6,235 bases of DNA from Pseudomonadota bacterium (GTDB lineage Bacteria; Pseudomonadota; Alphaproteobacteria; Rhizobiales; Xanthobacteraceae), in assembly GCA_023405565.1 (NCBI GenBank), contig JAEXXW010000512.1, forward strand, positions 1-6,235. The letters are read 5' to 3'. The translations under genes were made by a program, and so were the position numbers. The stretch's first letter is position 1; each line of letters starts with the position of its first letter. This document shows positions 1 to 6,235 of the stretch, piece after piece. The notes under the pieces were generated by a model. It saw only the letters and a list, made by a program, of their open reading frames with translations. It had not been told where the DNA came from and did no database searches.

Positions 1-1688
1 CCCGGGTGCGTGACGGCGCCACTGACCGCCGGTCCCACCTGCTGCGCGTATTTCCAGAGATAACCAGAACCGTGATCGTTGCTGCGCGGCTTCCATTCCG
101 CTTGGCGCTTGGCAAGCTCCTCGCCCGACAGCTTCACATTCAGCAGACCCTGCTCGGCATCGAGTTCGATGATGTCGCCGTCGCGCAGCAGCGCGATCGG
201 TCCGCCGATGGCGGCTTCCGGACCGACATGGCCGACGCAGAAACCGCGCGTCGCGCCGGAGAAGCGTCCATCGGTGATGAGTGCAACCTTGTCACCCATG
301 CCCTGACCGTACAATGCGGCTGTGGTCTGCAGCATCTCGCGCATGCCAGGACCGCCGCGCGGTCCCTCATAGCGGATGACGAGAACTTCGCCTTCCTTGT
401 ATTTGCGATTTTTGACAGCGTCGAAACAGGCTTCTTCACCATCGAAGCAGCGGGCCGGACCGGTAAACTTCAGATTAGCCATACCGGCGACTTTCACGAT
501 CGCACCTTCCGGCGCGAGATTCCCTTTCAGACCCACAACACCACCCGTCACCGTAATCGGCTTGGAGGCGGAACGCACAACGTCCTGATCAGGATTCCAC
601 TTCACGGATTTCAGGTTCTCAGCGATGGTACGCCCGGTGACGGTCATGCAGTCGCCGTGCAGATAACCGCCATCAAGCAGCGCCTTCATCACCAGCGGTA
701 TGCCGCCTGCTTCGAACAAATCCTTGGCGACATAACGGCCGCCCGGTTTCAAATCCGCGATATATGGTGTCCTTTTGAAGACCTCGGCGACATCGAACAG
801 GGTAAATTCAATACCGGCTTCGTTCGCGATGGCGGGAAGATGCAACGCAGCATTGGTCGAACCGCCGGATGCGGCGACTGTTGCCGCTGCATTCTCGAGC
901 GCCTTGCGGGTCACGATATCGCGAGGACGCAAGCCGGAGAGCACGAGGTCCATGACCTTTTCACCGGCCGTCATGCAGAACGAGTCGCGGATTTCGTAAG
1001 GCGCCGGAGCACCGGCCGAGTATGGCAATGCAAGGCCGATCGCTTCCGAGACCATCGCCATCGTGTTGGCGGTGAATTGCGCACCGCAGGCACCGGCCGA
1101 CGGACAGGCGGCCTGCTCGAGGCCATGCAAGTCTTCATCGGTCATGGCGCCGACCGAATGCTTGCCGACAGCTTCGAACACGTCCTGGACCGTGACCGGA
1201 CGGCCCTTGAAGGTGCCCGGCAGGATCGAGCCGCCATAGATGAAGATCGACGGCACGTTCAAACGCACCATGGCCATCATCATGCCCGGCAGTGATTTAT
1301 CGCAACCGGCAAGACCGACCAACGCGTCGTAAGCATGGCCGCGCATCGTCAGTTCGACGGAATCGGCGATGACTTCGCGCGACGGCAGCGATGCACGCAT
1401 GCCGCCATGACCCATGGCAATGCCGTCGGTGACAGTGATGGTGCAGAATTCGCGTGGCGTACCACCGGCTGACGACACGCCCTTCTTCACCGCCTGCGCC
1501 TGACGCATCAGCGATATGTTGCAGGGAGCAGCTTCATTCCAGCAGGAGGCGACACCAACCAGCGGCTGGTGAATCTGGGCCGTCGTCAGGCCCATGGCAT
1601 AAAGATAGGACCGGTGCGGCGCCCGTTCGGGACCTTCGGTGACGTGGCGGCTGGGCAGCTTGGCTTTCAGATTGGTCTTGGCGTCCAT
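1..1688 (-). CDS. ilvD: Dihydroxy-acid dehydratase, 3' end cut by window edge
   Basis: Converts 2,3-dihydroxy-isovalerate and 2,3-dihydroxy-3-methylvalerate to the 2-oxo acids that give valine, leucine and isoleucine; cytoplasmic iron-sulfur enzyme. 562 residues are readable without interruption, and only about a dozen should be missing compared with the roughly 574-residue alphaproteobacterial form (remembered length). The [2Fe-2S] cysteines expected for the family are present: C49 in [15 protein letters not shown]129 in [11 protein letters not shown] and C201 in [12 protein letters not shown]88 (TDGIAMGH), D130 and K131 match the Mg2+ site and the carbamylated lysine. The C-terminal signature DGRFSG, with the proposed catalytic serine, is at residues 473-478. 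The start ATG at 1686-1688 fits the family N-terminus ([16 protein letters not shown]). The only purine-rich stretch ahead of it (GGGGAG, 1704-1709) is about 15 nt away, which is long for a ribosome binding site. Nothing suggests inactivation. Identification is near certain. Confidence 0.97.
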   Translation of the reverse strand, partial: MDAKTNLKAKLPSRHVTEGPERAPHRSYLYAMGLTTAQIHQPLVGVASCWNEAAPCNISLMRQAQAVKKGVSSAGGTPREFCTITVTDGIAMGHGGMRASLPSREVIADSVELTMRGHAYDALVGLAGCDKSLPGMMMAMVRLNVPSIFIYGGSILPGTFKGRPVTVQDVFEAVGKHSVGAMTDEDLHGLEQAACPSAGACGAQFTANTMAMVSEAIGLALPYSAGAPAPYEIRDSFCMTAGEKVMDLVLSGLRPRDIVTRKALENAAATVAASGGSTNAALHLPAIANEAGIEFTLFDVAEVFKRTPYIADLKPGGRYVAKDLFEAGGIPLVMKALLDGGYLHGDCMTVTGRTIAENLKSVKWNPDQDVVRSASKPITVTGGVVGLKGNLAPEGAIVKVAGMANLKFTGPARCFDGEEACFDAVKNRKYKEGEVLVIRYEGPRGGPGMREMLQTTAALYGQGMGDKVALITDGRFSGATRGFCVGHVGPEAAIGGPIALLRDGDIIELDAEQGLLNVKLSGEELAKRQAEWKPRSNDHGSGYLWKYAQQVGPAVSGAVTHP

Positions 1689-2016
1689 AATGTACTCGAC
1701 TGGCTCCCCTGCCCCTCAACGCGCAAACACGTAACCGGCAATGCGTTTATTTCTTACGCTTCGTGTCGGCGAGGCCTATGGCCAAATCGCGGCATCAAGG
1801 GGTCTAGCTTCAAATGTCCCTAATGTGTGACGCGGAAGCCACAAAACAAGCGACAGAGCAACACCCCGCACTGACATGCTTGTCCCAAATGGCGACATGT
1901 CGGCGGACGGTGGCTCGGGCCCATGCATTGGCAACAACACGCTTCAGGCAAGGGAAGAGCCCAGGCATCAGACCGTCTCAGGCACAATCCATCCCAACAA
2001 GACACGTCGCGGTCCG
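1689..2016. other. Non-coding spacer between ilvD and receiver pseudogene
   Basis: This stretch holds the upstream region of ilvD (minus strand) and whatever leader the receiver gene on the plus strand once had. Short open frames here have no ribosome binding site and no recognisable protein. A 13-codon minus-strand frame at 1754-1795 lacks isoleucine, valine and leucine codons, so it is not an attenuation leader for ilvD. A small inverted repeat, GGCC-TAT-GGCC, is at 1773-1783. I could not find a sigma-70 promoter with two convincing boxes for either direction. Confidence 0.6.
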
Positions 2017-2399
2017 GTCGCGTTCGTGGTGGACGACGACAACGATCAACGCGAATTGATCGGCACGATCCTGGAGGAATCCGAAGTTAAGGTCATCGAT
2101 TGCGACAGCGGCGAAGCAGCAATGAAGATGATGAAGACACCGTGGGCGACCGGCAGGTCTTTCTCCTGACTGGCATCCGTCTCGCCGGCCGGACGGACGG
2201 AATCGATCTCGTCTGCGAGGTCGGCGATCGCTGGCCGCAGACGAGACTCGTGATCACATCCGATGGGCTGCCCTGGCGCGCACTCAATCTTATCATCGCA
2301 CTTGAAGAAGCGCTCGGAGCCAGCAAAACCCGTTCATCCAACTTTTCAAGGAGTTCCGTCGGAGCTCCAATATCCGGCTTCAAATCTGTGGAGACTTAG
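1876..2399 (+). pseudogene. Broken CheY-like response-regulator receiver
   Basis: The first half reads as a receiver domain from about 2017 (VAFVVDDDNDQRELIGTILE, with the acidic triad at 2032-2040) to GEAAMKMM, ending at 2133. That frame then stops at 2167-2169. The rest of the domain continues in the frame one base back, from about 2136 (DTVGDRQVFLLTGIRLAG, then RTDGIDL, WPQTRLVITSDG and PWRALNLIIALEEAL) to a TAG at 2397. Restoring one G at 2133/2134 would give MMEDTVGDRQ, a natural joint. The position expected to be the phospho-acceptor Asp (LLTDIRLAG in relatives) is Gly, codon GGC at 2172-2174. Between VITSDG and PWRAL, the roughly 15-20 residues normally ending in the conserved KPW lysine are missing. 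No start codon with a ribosome binding site is evident: ATG 1876 and ATG 1897 are the last in-frame ATGs, and both add an unconvincing 40-47 residue leader. The original was probably a single-domain receiver; no output domain follows. Confidence 0.85.
1893..1902. repeat. 10-bp perfect palindrome CGACATGTCG
   Basis: CGACATGTCG is its own reverse complement. A related half-site, GACATGCTTGTC, lies just before it at 1873-1884 and also has GACA and TGTC ends. Two similar dyads 8 bp apart upstream of a former response regulator could be an operator, but a 10-bp palindrome can arise by chance and no regulator is known from the sequence. Confidence 0.3.
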
Positions 2400-2607
2400 G
2401 CAGGCGACGCCGCGGCTTCGTGGCCTTCCGTAACAGCTTGCCCGCCGCGAACCGGCCAATGGCGTCGGCAATCCGCAGCCGGACAATCTCATCCTGCAAC
2501 GCACTCTCTCCCGGCTCCGCCAGAAGCCATTTTTTGAGCGCCCTGATCGAAGCCCGCTCCGCCGGACTGGCCGGGATCGGCTGTCCGAAACCACTCCGTA
2601 CCTTCAT
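2380..2607 (-). CDS. Small basic protein of unknown function, 75 aa
   Basis: I do not recognise a family. It is judged real because a strong Shine-Dalgarno sequence, GGAGG, sits about 6 nt before the ATG at 2605-2607, and because the frame has normal codon choice for a GC-rich genome. The product starts MKVRSGFGQPIPASPAERAS. Two predicted amphipathic helices follow (about residues 14-30, ERASIRALKKWLLAEPG, and 34-60, SALQDEIVRLRIADAIGRFA), then a strongly basic tail (RKATKPRRRLPKSPQI). There is no signal peptide, membrane segment or cysteine, so a soluble cytoplasmic protein is likely; the basic tail could contact nucleic acid, but that is a guess. Its last 20 bp overlap the end of the receiver pseudogene on the other strand. 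It diverges from the glycosylase gene, leaving a 127-bp shared upstream region. Confidence 0.6.
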   Translation of the reverse strand: MKVRSGFGQPIPASPAERASIRALKKWLLAEPGESALQDEIVRLRIADAIGRFAAGKLLRKATKPRRRLPKSPQI

Positions 2608-2691
2608 GGTCGCCTCCGTCGCATGACATGGCCAACCGGCGAATCAGCCTTCCTGTTCCACGCTGCATTCCGAGCACGCGCAGTCGTGACC

Positions 2692-2734
2692 GGAGTGACG
2701 AATGATCTCGCCTTTGACGCGGCGCCCGGACTAA
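2692..2734 (+). promoter_or_regulatory. Leader mini-ORF with Shine-Dalgarno ahead of the glycosylase
   Basis: GGAG at 2692-2695 is followed, after 6 nt, by ATG at 2702-2704 and a 10-codon frame (MISPLTRRPD) that ends with TAA at 2732-2734. The glycosylase ATG is the very next codon, in the same frame. The glycosylase start has no good Shine-Dalgarno sequence of its own, so ribosomes finishing the leader may restart there (translational coupling). Alternatively, the leader is an old N-terminus cut off by a stop mutation, with the gene now starting at 2735 or 2744. Confidence 0.4.
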
Positions 2735-3310
2735 ATGTGGTTCATGCCCCGCCGCCTGCCCCGTTCCTTCTTCGATCGCTCGGTCCATGAGGTCGCTCCC
2801 GATCTGATCGGCGCGACCTTTCTGTTCGACGGCATCGGCGGAATCATCGTCGAGGTGGAGGCCTATCACCACACCGATCCGGCCGCCCATTCCTTCAATG
2901 GCCAGACGGTGCGCAACGCGGTGATGTTCGGGCCGCCCGGCTTTGCCTATGTCTACCGCTCCTACGGCATCCACTGGTGCATGAACTTCGTCTGCGAGAA
3001 AGCGGGATCGGCCAGCGCCATCCTGATACGGGCGATCCAGCCAACTGAAGGCATCGCCACGATGAAGCAGCGTCGCAAGCTCGACGACGAACGGCTTTTG
3101 TGTTCCGGGCCCGGCCGCCTGTGCGAAGCGCTCGGCATCACCCGCGAGCACGACGGCCTGCCGCTCGACAAACACCCCTTCGAACTACGCGCGCGGTCGT
3201 CAGATTGCGACGTCATCAAGGGCGTCCGCATCGGCATCACCAAAGCGGCCGAACTGCCCTGGCGTTACGGATTGAAGGGCTCGCGCTATCTGAGCAAGCC
3301 CTTCCGGTAA
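2735..3310 (+). CDS. DNA-3-methyladenine glycosylase, AAG/MPG family
   Basis: Removes alkylated purines such as 3-methyladenine, and probably hypoxanthine, from DNA as the first step of base excision repair. 191 residues, the usual size for bacterial members. Family landmarks line up with human AAG: EVEAY at 40-44 gives the catalytic glutamate E42 (human E125) and the intercalating tyrosine Y44 (Y127). H52 in DPAAHS matches H136, and N84 in HWCMN matches N169. [20 protein letters not shown] (64-83) and the [11 protein letters not shown] segment are typical. The end, [10 protein letters not shown], is also family-like, so the gene appears complete and active. A stop codon lies directly before ATG 2735. 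ATG 2744 ([12 protein letters not shown]) is an equally reasonable start by family comparison, and neither has a strong ribosome binding site; see the leader ORF. It stands alone and ends 4 bp from the convergent sulfatase gene. Confidence 0.95.
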   Translation: MWFMPRRLPRSFFDRSVHEVAPDLIGATFLFDGIGGIIVEVEAYHHTDPAAHSFNGQTVRNAVMFGPPGFAYVYRSYGIHWCMNFVCEKAGSASAILIRAIQPTEGIATMKQRRKLDDERLLCSGPGRLCEALGITREHDGLPLDKHPFELRARSSDCDVIKGVRIGITKAAELPWRYGLKGSRYLSKPFR

Positions 3311-3314
3311 CGCT

Positions 3315-5294
3315 TCAATCGCCCGGGCCACCCTGCGGAATGGAGCTCGTTCCGGCAAAACGGGTGTGCCAGCCCGAGGCGTGCTGATAATAGGTGATGG
3401 CGTCGAACAGCAATGCCTTGTCGAGGCGAGACTTGTCCGCCGGCTCGCTACCGACAAAACCTTTCACGTCGCGGCGCGGCCCCAATAGGGCTATCGAGTC
3501 TCCGCGCACCAGCGCCACCTTCTGGTAATTGGAAATAAAGGCACGGGCTGGCCCCTCCGCGCCGAACTGGTCCTGACCGATGAACCGGCTGCGATAGCTC
3601 AGGCGCAGCGCGCTTAGGATACTTGGCGCGATATCGATCTGGCTGACCAGCCGATCGATCCGGCGGGGCGCAACGAAGTCCGGTGCGTAGAAAATCGCCG
3701 GGATATGGTAGGCGCTCGGATCGACTTCGATCCGGCCGGCCGACGAGGCCGTATGATCGGCGACGAAAACGAACAGCGTATCCTTGAACCACGGTTTCGT
3801 GCGCGCCTGTTCCAGAAACTTGCCGATCGCATAATCGGTGTAGCGGACGCCGCCCTCGCGCGTCTGCTCGACATATTTCGTCAGTGTCCGGTCGGCGAGA
3901 CCGGGCGCGGTGTTTCCGTGCGGAGCCGCGATCCGGCCAGCCGGATAAGTGAAGGGCCTGTGATTGGACACCGTCATGACGTGCTGGAAGAATTTGTGTC
4001 CGGCCGCAAAGGACGCGTCGGCTTCTTTCAGCGCGCGCGCAAACAGGTCTTCATCGCAGACGCCCCACGCATTGGAGAATGTGATCTCCGACGGTGCGAG
4101 CTGCTTCTGATCGATGACCTTGTATCCATTGTTGCCGAAGAAGGCATTCATGTTGTCGAAATAGCCATTGCCGCCATAGAGATACGTCGTGTCGTAGCCG
4201 CGCTCGCGCAGCACCGAACCAAGCGAGAACAGCTTCTCGTTTCCTGGCCGCCGCAGGATGGATTGGCCGGGTGTCGGCGGCACCGACAATGTGACCGCTT
4301 CGAGTCCCCGCACCGTGCGCGTGCCGGTCGCCAGCATGTTGGTGAAGAAGGTCGATTGATCAGCCAGAGCATCAAGGTTTGGCGTCAATTCATTCCGGTT
4401 GCCAAAATGCGCCATGAAACTGGCGCTCAGGCTCTCGATCGTGACGAGGACGACATTCTTTTTCAGCGGCGATCCGGACTGGATGATGTCGCGCGTCACA
4501 TCGCCAGGACTTTGCGTTACGAAGCTTGCATTCGATGACGCAACGAGCTGGCGAATGTGGTCATTCACCCTTTGCTCGTTCTCGACGATATAGAAACGGC
4601 GATAGTCGATCTCGTTGCGGAAAAAGGCGCGGACCAGTGAGTAATAGCCGTTCTCGGACAGCTCGTTGGCATAGGCGTTGCTGCTGACTTCGGTCCAGCT
4701 CGACTTGGGCAGGTCGTTCACAAGAAAGGCTGCCGCGCCGAGCCCGGCGACGACGCAGGCACGGCCGGCGAACGACAGATTGTCCGGTTGCGCCCGGAGC
4801 GGACGGCGCATCAGCCACGTCAGAAGCAGGGCCGCGGACGAAAGTGCGGCCAGCATTTTGCCGACTGGATAGGATTCCCAGATATTGCCGGCGACCTCGC
4901 GCGTATAGACGAGATAGTCGACGGCGATGAAGTTGAAGCGCGAGGTGAATTCGTTCCAGAACAGCGCCTCGCCGATCATCGTGAAGCCGATCGCGAAGGC
5001 GACGAGGGCAAAACCGGCATAGGTTGCAAGACGATCGGCGCGGCCGCCGCGCCACGACGCTGGCAGCAGCGCCCAATAGATCGTGCCAGGCAAAAGCGCG
5101 ATCAGCAGAACGGCGATGTCGAACCACAGGCCGATGACAAACGGCCGGATGGCGTCCCATCCGGTGTCGATGAATGCGCTGCCGGATGTGATGGCAAGCC
5201 CGATACGGACCAGTGTCTGCGCCACAAGAAAGAGGACGATGACCGGCCAAAAACGCCGCAGCCAGACCTGCAGCGCGAACTTTGCAACTGACAT
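3315..5294 (-). CDS. Membrane-anchored sulfatase, LtaS/MdoB-like phosphotransferase
   Basis: 659 residues. The N-terminal half has about five membrane helices (roughly 14-36, 50-79, 89-112, 145-162, 176-195), followed by a periplasmic alkaline-phosphatase-fold domain (about 279-600). Metal and catalytic positions of the lipoteichoic acid synthase group are visible: E287 in VVLVTIESLS, the expected nucleophile T327 in ATGTRTVRGLE, H445 in TVSNHRPF, and D513-H514 in FVFVADHTAS. In Gram-negative bacteria such proteins move phosphoglycerol or phosphoethanolamine from phospholipids to periplasmic glucans or other envelope sugars. That is the likely role here, but the acceptor cannot be told from sequence. 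ATG 5294 is preferred, with AGGGGACGGGA ending 7 nt upstream. A TTG at 5318 would add 8 residues but would place that purine tract inside the coding region. It lies 130 bp downstream of prfC on the same strand. Confidence 0.9.
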   Translation of the reverse strand: MSVAKFALQVWLRRFWPVIVLFLVAQTLVRIGLAITSGSAFIDTGWDAIRPFVIGLWFDIAVLLIALLPGTIYWALLPASWRGGRADRLATYAGFALVAFAIGFTMIGEALFWNEFTSRFNFIAVDYLVYTREVAGNIWESYPVGKMLAALSSAALLLTWLMRRPLRAQPDNLSFAGRACVVAGLGAAAFLVNDLPKSSWTEVSSNAYANELSENGYYSLVRAFFRNEIDYRRFYIVENEQRVNDHIRQLVASSNASFVTQSPGDVTRDIIQSGSPLKKNVVLVTIESLSASFMAHFGNRNELTPNLDALADQSTFFTNMLATGTRTVRGLEAVTLSVPPTPGQSILRRPGNEKLFSLGSVLRERGYDTTYLYGGNGYFDNMNAFFGNNGYKVIDQKQLAPSEITFSNAWGVCDEDLFARALKEADASFAAGHKFFQHVMTVSNHRPFTYPAGRIAAPHGNTAPGLADRTLTKYVEQTREGGVRYTDYAIGKFLEQARTKPWFKDTLFVFVADHTASSAGRIEVDPSAYHIPAIFYAPDFVAPRRIDRLVSQIDIAPSILSALRLSYRSRFIGQDQFGAEGPARAFISNYQKVALVRGDSIALLGPRRDVKGFVGSEPADKSRLDKALLFDAITYYQHASGWHTRFAGTSSIPQGGPGD

Positions 5295-5342
5295 AGAAAA
5301 GTCCCGTCCCCTTGCCAACGGAGTATGCCAGCGGCTCCGATT

Positions 5343-5381
5343 GCGGTGCGATTATGACGAAAATGTAAAAAAGCGCACCGC
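5343..5381 (-). promoter_or_regulatory. Inverted repeat framing a possible sulfatase promoter
   Basis: GCGGTGCG (5343-5350) and its exact complement CGCACCGC (5374-5381) are separated by 23 AT-rich bases, and pairing can extend outward with wobbles. Read on the minus strand, the gap contains six T's and then CATAAT (plus strand 5351-5356), a good -10 box; the upstream arm falls near -35 and the downstream arm at the expected transcription start. Such a layout suggests a repressor or activator site on the promoter of the gene starting at 5294. The -35 box itself is poor, so this is an inference. Confidence 0.35.
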
Positions 5382-5388
5382 GATTGTC

Positions 5389-5412
5389 GGACCTGTCAAA
5401 TCTGACAGGCCC
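5389..5412 (-). terminator. Stem-loop just after prfC, no adjacent T-run
   Basis: CCTGTCA (5392-5398) and TGACAGG (5403-5409) form a perfect 7-bp stem with a 4-base loop. Beyond one mismatch, a GG/CC pair extends it. It starts 12 nt past the prfC stop codon, the right place for a terminator or 3'-end stabiliser. The minus-strand transcript has no U-run directly after the stem; the nearest run of six T's is about 16 nt further. A weak terminator or an mRNA-end hairpin is therefore more likely than a full intrinsic terminator. Confidence 0.35.
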
Positions 5413-5424
5413 TGAAGGTCACGC

Positions 5425-6235
5425 TCAAGCGCCGACTGGCTTTTTCACATCCTTGATGTCGGCGAACGCCATTCCCGGGGCGCGCTCTCGCGTGTAGTCG
5501 AGATTGAACTGGTTGCGCGCCAGAAATACCGGATCGCCGTCGAGATCGTCAGCAACGCTCGATGCGTTGGACCGCACGAAGGTGTCGAATGCCTTCGGAT
5601 CGTCCGAGGAAATCCAGCGCGCCAGTGTGAATTCGCTGACGTCCCAGCTCACTTCAAGGCCGTATTCGTCCATCAGCCGCACGCGCAGCACGTCGAGTTG
5701 CAGCGGCCCGACGACGCCAACCAAAGCGGGTGAGCCATCATGCGGGCGGAAGACCTGCACGACGCCCTCTTCCGCAAGCTGCTGAAGCGCTTCCTTCAGT
5801 TTCTTGGCCTTCATCGCGTCCGGCAACCGCACCCGGCGCAGGATTTCCGGCGCGAAGCTTGGCACGCCGACGAAGTTCAGGTCCTCGCCTTCGGTCAGTG
5901 TGTCGCCGATACGGACAGACCCGTGATTGGGAATGCCGACCACGTCGCCCGCATAAGCTTCGTCCGCCACGGAGCGGTCTTTCGCAAAGAAGAATTGCGG
6001 TGCATTGAGCGCGATCGATTTGCCGGTACGGATCTGCTTGACCTTCATGCCGCGCGTCAGCTTGCCGGAGCAGAGCCGCGCAAAGGCGATACGGTCACGA
6101 TGGTTCGGATCCATATTCGCCTGGATCTTGAACACGAAGGCCGACATGCGCGGCTCTTCCGCGCCGACCGTGCGCTTGTCCGCCTTCTGATCGCGCGGCG
6201 GCGGCGCGAAACGGCCCAGTGCATCGAGCAGATCG
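5425..6235 (-). CDS. prfC: Peptide chain release factor 3, C-terminal half
   Basis: RF3 is a translational GTPase that speeds removal of RF1/RF2 from the ribosome after termination. The window holds the last 269 residues; the GTPase domain lies beyond the right edge. The E. coli protein has 529 residues, so about half is visible. The readable part aligns by eye with E. coli RF3: the start of domain II (SAFVFKIQANMDPNHRDRIA, then GKLTRGMKVKQIRTGK), DRSVADEAYAGDVVGIPNHG, FAPEILRRVRLPDAMKAKKL and EEGVVQVFRP. Domain III follows, with VGVVGPLQLDVLRVRLMDEY and ARWISSDDPKAFDTF. Those segments separate it from elongation factor G. It ends in TGA at 5425-5427 with a lysine-rich tail (KDVKKPVGA). No interruption is seen. 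The short hairpin after the stop and the 130-bp gap leave open whether transcription continues into the sulfatase gene. Confidence 0.96.
   Translation of the reverse strand, partial: DLLDALGRFAPPPRDQKADKRTVGAEEPRMSAFVFKIQANMDPNHRDRIAFARLCSGKLTRGMKVKQIRTGKSIALNAPQFFFAKDRSVADEAYAGDVVGIPNHGSVRIGDTLTEGEDLNFVGVPSFAPEILRRVRLPDAMKAKKLKEALQQLAEEGVVQVFRPHDGSPALVGVVGPLQLDVLRVRLMDEYGLEVSWDVSEFTLARWISSDDPKAFDTFVRSNASSVADDLDGDPVFLARNQFNLDYTRERAPGMAFADIKDVKKPVGA

Noticed and set aside
6..1295. 429-codon open frame on the plus strand
   Set aside because: It runs antisense to ilvD, whose minus-strand frame has every family motif. Its sequence is rich in R, H and G and low in ordinary protein features, as expected for the mirror of a GC-rich gene.
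1754..1795. Attenuation leader peptide upstream of ilvD
   Set aside because: The 13-codon frame has no isoleucine, valine or leucine codons, no good ribosome binding site and no terminator/antiterminator pair.
2122..2170. Programmed ribosomal frameshift in the receiver gene
   Set aside because: There is no slippery heptamer or following stem-loop at 2122-2140, and the missing phospho-acceptor Asp and internal deletion point to decay instead.
2489..3175. 228-codon minus-strand open frame
   Set aside because: Antisense to the glycosylase gene and overlapping the small 75-aa gene in another frame. It resembles no protein and is explained by GC-rich third positions.
3705..4538. 277-codon plus-strand open frame
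   Set aside because: Antisense to the sulfatase domain; no motif or ribosome binding site supports it.
4561..5250. 229-codon minus-strand frame overlapping the sulfatase N-terminus
   Set aside because: Frame-shifted shadow of the membrane-helix region, with an arginine- and histidine-heavy composition. The true frame gives clean membrane helices.
5295..5318. TTG start for the sulfatase gene at 5318
   Set aside because: It would put the purine-rich tract inside the coding sequence. ATG 5294 has that tract at suitable spacing and gives a normal N-terminus before the first helix.

Overview
The window is a stretch of GC-rich bacterial chromosome. The protein sequences and codon preference look alphaproteobacterial, most likely Hyphomicrobiales (Rhizobiales): the short form of dihydroxy-acid dehydratase, the style of the CheY-like receiver, and a membrane-anchored LTA-synthase-like sulfatase. 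This placement comes from remembered family sequences and the genus cannot be fixed. I see no tRNA, rRNA, CRISPR array, insertion sequence or phage gene.

Layout, left to right. (1) 1-1688, minus: ilvD, valine/isoleucine biosynthesis, cut by the left edge a few residues before its end. (2) 1689-2016: non-coding spacer holding the ilvD upstream region and a short palindrome. (3) 2017-2399, plus: a CheY-like receiver gene that is clearly broken. It has a one-base frameshift, loss of the phospho-acceptor aspartate, and an in-frame deletion that removes the conserved lysine. (4) 2380-2607, minus: a 75-residue basic protein of unknown function with an excellent ribosome binding site. Its end overlaps the pseudogene tail. 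(5) 2735-3310, plus: an AAG/MPG-type 3-methyladenine DNA glycosylase, preceded by a 10-codon leader ORF whose stop codon touches the glycosylase start. (6) 3315-5294, minus: a five-helix membrane protein with a periplasmic sulfatase/phosphotransferase domain (LtaS/MdoB-like), convergent with the glycosylase and only 4 bp away. (7) 5295-5424: spacer with two inverted repeats, one framing a possible promoter for the sulfatase gene. (8) 5425-6235, minus: C-terminal half of prfC (peptide chain release factor 3), cut by the right edge.

The genes are mostly independent housekeeping functions (amino-acid synthesis, DNA alkylation repair, envelope modification, translation termination) rather than one pathway. 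prfC and the sulfatase gene lie in the same direction 130 bp apart and could be partly co-transcribed. The less ordinary part is 1690-2734, where a dead signalling gene, an orphan small gene and a possible leader peptide sit between housekeeping genes. I found no convincing new multi-gene system.
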